The notes below the pieces were generated by a model that had not been told where the DNA came from, ran no database searches, and saw only the letters and a program-made list of their open reading frames with translations. Source: Oscillospiraceae bacterium (GTDB taxonomy: Bacteria > Bacillota > Clostridia > WRLR01). Taken from it: a stretch of 35,871 nt of DNA. The position numbers and the translations under genes are program-made. This document shows positions 31,787-35,871 of the stretch, piece by piece. Location: positions 1-35,871 of the forward strand of contig WRLR01000033.1 of assembly GCA_009777515.1 (NCBI GenBank), in the 5' to 3' direction. Numbering within the stretch: the stretch's first letter is position 1; each line of letters begins with the position of its first letter.

Positions 31787-32138
31787 AGATTTGCATCCTC
31801 ATGATCTCCTGATAGGCGTCGAGGAGCTTGGAACGCACAGCCGTCGCGAGCTGGAGCGCTATGTCGGCTTTTTCGCCGGCGATGAGCACCTGATGTATGT
31901 TGTCCGTCTCCCCTGCGGCGAATTTCGCCGCGAGGTCGCTCGCCTCTGCCTGCAGGTTGTTTACCTCGCCCAGACCCGCTTTCAGCACGTCGGCGAACGA
32001 CACGGACAGCCCGTTTTCCAGCATCGAGGCGAGCTTCTCGTCGCCCCCGAATATGGTGCTCGTCTTGTAGGCGATGGTGGGCCTCAGGTAATAGCCGTTC
32101 AGCGACAGGCCCTGTCCGTCAAAGTTAGTGATTGACAT
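31785..32138 (-). CDS. fliE: Flagellar hook-basal body protein FliE
   Basis: 117 residues. The C-terminal half is typical: SVSFADVLKAGLGEVNNLQAEASDLAAKFAAGETDNIHQVLIAGEKADIALQLATAVRSKLLDAYQEIMRMQI. It links the MS ring to the rod. The start ATG follows GGGAGG, which overlaps the flgC stop. Confidence 0.95.
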   Translation of the reverse strand: MSITNFDGQGLSLNGYYLRPTIAYKTSTIFGGDEKLASMLENGLSVSFADVLKAGLGEVNNLQAEASDLAAKFAAGETDNIHQVLIAGEKADIALQLATAVRSKLLDAYQEIMRMQI

Positions 32139-32145
32139 CTATGTT

Positions 32146-32589
32146 CTACCTCCCGATTTCAAGCGCTTTGTTGGCGAGGCTCTTAGTCGTGTTGATGGAC
32201 GTGACGTTTGCCTCGTACGAGCGGCTCGCGGAGATCATGTTGATCATCTCCGTCACCACGTCCACATTGGGCAGCGACACATAGCCGTCGGCGTTCGCGT
32301 CCGGGTGGCCCGGTTCGTAGACCAGCTTGAACGGCGCGTCGTCCTCGAATATGCGGGCGACCCGCACCCCAATGCCGATGTTGTCGCCCTTGTAGGCCGA
32401 GTGCAGGTAGCCCTGGAACAGCCCCGGCTCGGCGCGTTCTTCGAACAGCGTGACCTTGCGGCGGTATGGGCCCCCGTTGGCCGTATGCGTCGTGCTGACG
32501 TTCGCAATGTTTTGCAATATGGTGTCCATCCTGAGCCTCTGGGCCGTCAGGCCCGAGGCCGATATGTCCAGCGCCCCGAAATAACCCAT
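32146..32589 (-). CDS. flgC: Flagellar proximal rod protein FlgC
   Basis: 147 residues, standard size. N-terminal MGYFGALDISASGLTAQRLRMDTILQNIANVSTTHTANGGPYRRK and C-terminal VDVVTEMINMISASRSYEANVTSINTTKSLANKALEIGR are the rod-family signatures that pair as a coiled coil. It is exported and forms the proximal rod with FlgB. Confidence 0.96.
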   Translation of the reverse strand: MGYFGALDISASGLTAQRLRMDTILQNIANVSTTHTANGGPYRRKVTLFEERAEPGLFQGYLHSAYKGDNIGIGVRVARIFEDDAPFKLVYEPGHPDANADGYVSLPNVDVVTEMINMISASRSYEANVTSINTTKSLANKALEIGR

Positions 32590-32615
32590 GTGCTACCTCC
32601 GTGCTTCCTCCGAAA

Positions 32616-33038
32616 TTACCGCCTGCCCTCTGTGATGGCGTGCTTGATCTTTGAGAACGAGCCGTTTAAGTTCTGCGTTATGACATTGTACCTGATGGTG
32701 TTTTTTGCCATTTGGGCCATTTCTTCGTCAATGTCCACGTTGTTGCCGTCTATGCGCATCGCCATCGTGTTGTACTCTTCCATCACCTTGGGGCGTATGG
32801 AGTCGAGCGTCGGTGGATCAGTAAAGCGGAAATTGTGCCTGCGGTTCACGATGACATCGTCAAGGCCGTAGTACAGCGCGCCGCGCAGGTACTTTTCAAA
32901 GTCCACGTCCTTGCGCTTGTACGTCGGCGTGTCGACGTTGGCGAGGTTGTGCGACAGGACCTCATTGCGCAGCCAGGCGGCGTCAAGCGATTTTTCTTGA
33001 ATTATCGTGGTTCTGTCAACCTTACCCAGCAGCGACAT
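32616..33038 (-). CDS. flgB: Flagellar proximal rod protein FlgB
   Basis: 140 residues. N-terminal AWLRNEVLSHNLANVDTPTYKRKDVDFEKYL is the FlgB signature, and the C-terminus has VDIDEEMAQMAKNTIRYNVITQNLNGSFSKIKHAITEGRR. It is the first flagellar gene of the cluster, starting 44 bp after trmFO with an AAAGGAGCGGG site. I see no convincing promoter in that short gap, so transcription may continue from upstream or start within trmFO. Confidence 0.96.
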   Translation of the reverse strand: MSLLGKVDRTTIIQEKSLDAAWLRNEVLSHNLANVDTPTYKRKDVDFEKYLRGALYYGLDDVIVNRRHNFRFTDPPTLDSIRPKVMEEYNTMAMRIDGNNVDIDEEMAQMAKNTIRYNVITQNLNGSFSKIKHAITEGRR

Positions 33039-33082
33039 TTTCCCGCTCCTTTATAAATAGAAAGTATATTAATGGTTGTTGT

Positions 33083-34732
33083 TTAACAGCCCAGCGTTGG
33101 TGCTCTGAGCGCCTCCAACTGCTTAGCAACTTCCTTAGTGGCTGCGAGCGAACGGGCCGCGTATGCCGCGTTGCGTTCCCTCTTGCTCCTCCTCGCCCCT
33201 TGCTCGTCGGAAAGGGGCGGCAGGATCCCGAAATTGGCGTTCATCGGCTGAAACGCTGGCCGCCTTGCGCCGCCGCTGTTCCCAGCGGTTTCGCCGTTCC
33301 TGGCGGCTTCGCCATTCCCGGCAGCTCCGCCGCTCCTGGCAGCTTCGCAATTCCCGGCGGTTTCGCCGCTCCTGGCTGCTCCGCTTCTTTCAGCGGATAT
33401 ATACGCCGCCAGGGCGCCTATCAGCGTCTCGCGTGGGAATGCAATCGGCGGTTGCCCACGCGTACTCAGCATTGAAGATATACCCGCAATAAAGCCCGAC
33501 GAAACCGATTCTATATATCCTTCCACACCGGTAATCTGCCCAGCGAAATACAGGCCGCTCCCGCCCAGGCTGCCCGCGCCCAGGTGCGCATACGTGCGGT
33601 CCAGCGCCCCCGGCGAGTCGATGTACGCGTTCCTGTGCATCACGCCGTACCTGACGAATTCGGCGCGTTCCAGCCCCGGTATCATCGAGAACACCCTGCG
33701 CTGCTCGCCGATCTTCAGCCGCGTCTGAAACCCCACAAGATTGTACAGCCTGCCCTCCGCGTCGTCCTGCCGTAGCTGGACCACGGCGTACGGTTCGCGC
33801 CCCGTGGAAGGGTCCACGAGCCCCTTGGGCTTTAGCGGTCCGAACCTCAGAGTGTCGAAGCCGCGCCGTGCCAGGCTCTCCACAGGCATGCACGCCTCAA
33901 AGAGCTTTGTGTCCTCAAACCCGTGCGGGTCGGCGGTCTGTGCGCCGCGCAGCGCTTCTGTGAACGCCTCGTACTGTTCGCGCGTCATCGGGCAGTTAAT
34001 ATAGTCGCCTTCTCCTTTGTCGTAGCGCGACGAGCGATATATCGAGCCTGCGTTTATCGAAGCGTATGTCACGATAGGCGATGCAGCGTCATAAAAATAA
34101 AGATGCCCGCTTCCAATTCGGGCTGCGATATCGTCAAGGAGATTTTGAGTTGTCAAAGGCCCGGTTGCGATTATGCACGGCCTCTCGTCGGGGATCCTGT
34201 CCAGCCGCGCGCATTCGATTGTAATGTTGCCATTGTCCGCAAGGGCGCGCCCCACGGCTTCGGAGAACATGCTGCGATCGACGGCGAGCGCGTTGCCCGC
34301 CGGTACCTTGCACATGTCGGCACAGCCGACGATCAGCGAACCAAGTTCGCGGAGCTCCTGTTTCAATAGCCCCTTGGCATTCTCCACAGATAGCGATCCC
34401 AGCGAATTGCTGCACACAAGTTCCGCAAAGCCCCCGTGGTGGTGCGCCGGAGTCAGCTCGGCGGGCTTCATGTCAATGAGCCTGACCTTCGCGCCCAGCC
34501 TTGACGCCTGCCACGCCGCCTCGCACCCGGCAAGCCCCGCTCCCACAATAGTAATAAGCGGGGCGGCCTCACCGACGCTGGTAATAAGCGGGGCGGCTTC
34601 ACCGACGCTGGTAACAAGCGGGGCGGTTGCCTCTTTTACGGCAACAAGCGGGGCGGCTTCACCGACGCTGGTAACAAGCGGGGAAGCCGCCCTGACTAAG
34701 CTTATATACGATGTATCAGCCTCGCGCGTCAA
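33083..34732 (-). CDS. trmFO: Folate-dependent tRNA methyltransferase TrmFO, repeat-expanded
   Basis: 549 residues, about 110 longer than usual. The enzyme uses methylenetetrahydrofolate and FADH2 to make 5-methyluridine at position 54 of tRNA. Core motifs: ITIVGAGLAGCEAAWQASRLGAKVRLIDMKP (FAD-binding Rossmann), HHHGGFAELVCSNSLGS and YINCPMTREQYEAF with conserved Cys residues. Two insertions are odd. Before the Rossmann strand lie tandem ~10-residue copies of PLVTSVGEAA; near the C-terminus, ahead of FQPMNANFGILPPL, lie six-residue SGETAG/NGEAAR-type units. The start is a TTG at 34732 overlapping the topA stop by 4 nt, with AGGGG 9 nt upstream. No later start codon precedes the Rossmann motif, so the N-terminal repeats must be translated. 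Confidence 0.93.
   Translation of the reverse strand: MTREADTSYISLVRAASPLVTSVGEAAPLVAVKEATAPLVTSVGEAAPLITSVGEAAPLITIVGAGLAGCEAAWQASRLGAKVRLIDMKPAELTPAHHHGGFAELVCSNSLGSLSVENAKGLLKQELRELGSLIVGCADMCKVPAGNALAVDRSMFSEAVGRALADNGNITIECARLDRIPDERPCIIATGPLTTQNLLDDIAARIGSGHLYFYDAASPIVTYASINAGSIYRSSRYDKGEGDYINCPMTREQYEAFTEALRGAQTADPHGFEDTKLFEACMPVESLARRGFDTLRFGPLKPKGLVDPSTGREPYAVVQLRQDDAEGRLYNLVGFQTRLKIGEQRRVFSMIPGLERAEFVRYGVMHRNAYIDSPGALDRTYAHLGAGSLGGSGLYFAGQITGVEGYIESVSSGFIAGISSMLSTRGQPPIAFPRETLIGALAAYISAERSGAARSGETAGNCEAARSGGAAGNGEAARNGETAGNSGGARRPAFQPMNANFGILPPLSDEQGARRSKRERNAAYAARSLAATKEVAKQLEALRAPTLGC
33279..33386 (-). repeat. 18-bp tandem repeat x6 in trmFO 3' part
   Basis: Six consecutive 18-bp units of TTCCnGGCnGnTTCGCC type, starting at 33279, 33297, 33315, 33333, 33351 and 33369. 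They encode alternating six-residue blocks of Gly/Glu/Ala/Thr with Asn or Arg, in frame with trmFO. Confidence 0.9.
34551..34700 (-). repeat. 30-bp tandem repeat, ~5 units, at trmFO 5' end
   Basis: Units of 30 bp at 34551, 34581, 34611 (diverged), 34641 and 34671 (partial) share GTAAnAAGCGGGGCGG at their left ends. They encode 10-residue PL(V/I)TSVGEAA copies immediately before the ITIVGAG motif, whose own sequence is the last, diverged member: PLITIVGAGLAG. The array therefore looks like a duplication of the first beta-strand and turn. Confidence 0.9.
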
Positions 34733-35871
34733 GTCGTTTTTCCCCTGCTCGATTTCCGGGTAGCCCCGCTGCCAGTAGCCTTGGCAGCCCTGCTGCCCGT
34801 TGCCCTGGTAGAAGCGCTGCCCGCCGCCCTAGTGGAGCTCGCTCTACGGGCTACAGCGCCCGATTTAGCGCCCGCCTTAGCGTCCGACTTGGCGCCCCCT
34901 TTATCTTCTGCCTTGGCATCCGCCTCGGCGTCCGCCTTTGCTTCCGTCTTCTTATATTCGGGCTTGGCGCCGTTGGGGCACGTCTCGTCGGAGCAGCGCA
35001 GCGAGGCGTTTTTCCCGCCCCAGGAAGGCCTTACCATGAACTTCCCGCAGAGCTTGCAAACCTCGTTCGCGGGGAGGTCCCAAGTACGGAAATCGCATGT
35101 GGCGACGCTCTCGCAAGATATGTACTTCTTACCCTTTTTCGTCTTTCGATAAACAATGTTGCCGCCGCATTTGGGGCATTCGACGCCCGCGTATTCGACG
35201 ATCGGCTTGGCGTTTTTGCAGTCCGGATAGCCAGGGCACGCAAGGAATTTTCCATAGCGCCCCATCTTTATCACCATGTTCCTGCCGCACTTTTCGCATA
35301 TGACATCCGACACTTCGTCGGCTATCTCGACCTCGCCTATTTCCTCTTCCGCAGTCTTTAATACGCGCTCAAAGCCGCCGTAAAAATCGTGGATCAACGA
35401 GCGCCATTCCTTGTTCCCCTCCTCGACGTCGTCGAGCTTCTTTTCCATGTCAGCGGTAAACGCGACGTCGACGATGTCCGTAAAATGGCTCGTCATGATA
35501 TCGTTGACGGCCTTGCCCAAATCCGTCGGGTAGAGCGACCGTTTTTCCTTTTCTATATAGCCGCGCGAAAGGATTGTGGAGATCGTCGGAGCATACGTGC
35601 TGGGCCGGCCTATCCCCTTTTCCTCCAGCGCCCGGATCAGCGTAGCCTCCGTATAGCGTGGCGGCGGCTGCGTGAAGTGCTGGTCGGGGACGATCCCATG
35701 GTAGTCGAGCGCTTCGCCCTCGGTAAGCTCCGGCAGCTTTATATCGCCGTCGGGGATCTCCGCGCCGCCCGCTCCCCCCGCGTCGCTCACGTCACCGCCC
35801 ACTCCCGAACCGTCGCCCCCTCCGGATGCGCCGTCCCCGCCTCCGTCGTCCCCCCTGGGTACGCGGGCGTC
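34729..35871 (-). CDS. topA: DNA topoisomerase I, C-terminal part (runs off right edge)
   Basis: 380 residues of the C-terminal half; the frame is open to the last base. QHFTQPPPRYTEATLIRALEEKGIGRPSTYAPTISTILSRGYIEKE is the type IA topoisomerase core. Three zinc ribbons follow: CEKCGRNMVIKMGRYGKFLACPGYPDC, CPKCGGNIVYRKTKKGKKYISC...C and CKLCGKFMVRP...CSDETC. The end is a Lys/Ala/Asp-rich then Ser/Arg/Ala-rich tail. Just before LPELTEGEAL lies a Gly/Asp/Ala-rich insertion of about 40 residues (DDGGGDGASGGGDGSGVGG...), atypical for TopA. Its stop overlaps the trmFO start. Confidence 0.95.
   Translation of the reverse strand, partial: DARVPRGDDGGGDGASGGGDGSGVGGDVSDAGGAGGAEIPDGDIKLPELTEGEALDYHGIVPDQHFTQPPPRYTEATLIRALEEKGIGRPSTYAPTISTILSRGYIEKEKRSLYPTDLGKAVNDIMTSHFTDIVDVAFTADMEKKLDDVEEGNKEWRSLIHDFYGGFERVLKTAEEEIGEVEIADEVSDVICEKCGRNMVIKMGRYGKFLACPGYPDCKNAKPIVEYAGVECPKCGGNIVYRKTKKGKKYISCESVATCDFRTWDLPANEVCKLCGKFMVRPSWGGKNASLRCSDETCPNGAKPEYKKTEAKADAEADAKAEDKGGAKSDAKAGAKSGAVARRASSTRAAGSASTRATGSRAAKATGSGATRKSSRGKTT

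Noticed and set aside
33039..33082. Operon promoter just upstream of flgB
   Set aside because: AT-rich TATACT and TATAAA words are present, but no -35 box lies at proper spacing.
34551..34700. CRISPR array (30-bp period)
   Set aside because: Units are contiguous without unique spacers, in frame with trmFO, and encode a protein repeat.
1..35871. rRNA, tRNA, riboswitch, transposase, integrase or phage genes
   Set aside because: None seen on either strand by reading; the gaps are too short or made of the repeats described.

Overview
The window is almost entirely one very long flagellar and chemotaxis gene cluster on the minus strand of a motile Clostridia-type Bacillota. The evidence for that placement is the gene order (topA, trmFO, then flgB-flgC-fliE-fliF-fliG-fliH-fliI-fliJ and so on), a FliY with CheC-like motifs in place of a plain FliN, the CheC/CheD pair, FlhF/FlhG, a SwrD/FlbD protein, and strong AGGAGG-type ribosome binding sites. 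The DNA is clearly GC-rich by eye, with many Ala/Gly-rich proteins. I cannot assign a genus.

Layout, in transcription order from the right edge to the left. (1) 33.1-35.9 kb: the C-terminal part of topA (cut by the window edge) and trmFO, overlapping by 4 nt. (2) 26.1-33.0 kb: basal body and export ATPase genes flgB, flgC, fliE, fliF, fliG, fliH, fliI, fliJ. (3) 19.4-26.0 kb: a MotE/YlxF-like protein, an intrinsic terminator, then the hook genes fliK, flgD, a TIGR02530-type 'flagellar operon protein', flgE and flbD/swrD. (4) 14.3-19.3 kb: fliL, the switch genes fliM and fliY, cheY, fliO, fliP. (5) 12.2-14.2 kb: an interruption. A single AAA-like ATPase gene with a C-terminal PD-(D/E)XK nuclease-like domain lies on the opposite strand between fliP and fliQ, with its own upstream promoter-like and repeat region. 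(6) 6.0-12.2 kb: fliQ, fliR, flhB, flhA, flhF. (7) 0-6 kb: flhG, a PilZ-domain (YcgR-like) protein, cheA, cheC, cheD and the start of a small membrane protein cut by the left edge.

Together the genes encode the rod/MS-ring/C-ring, the type III export gate and its ATPase, hook and hook-length control, motor-assembly GTPase and number control (FlhF/FlhG), a c-di-GMP effector, and a partial chemotaxis pathway. Several genes often found inside this operon in relatives are not here: motA/motB, cheB, cheW, and codY (usually near trmFO-flgB).

The most unusual property is the density of short in-frame tandem repeats, in units of 15, 18, 21, 30 and 42 bp, that expand linkers or termini of otherwise conserved proteins (TopA, TrmFO, FliH, FliK, FlgD, FliY, FlhF, CheA). 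Short tandem duplications also fill several intergenic gaps. Small palindromic hairpin repeats recur at the flhB 3' end and between flgE and flbD. No rRNA, tRNA, CRISPR array, transposase or integrase was seen.
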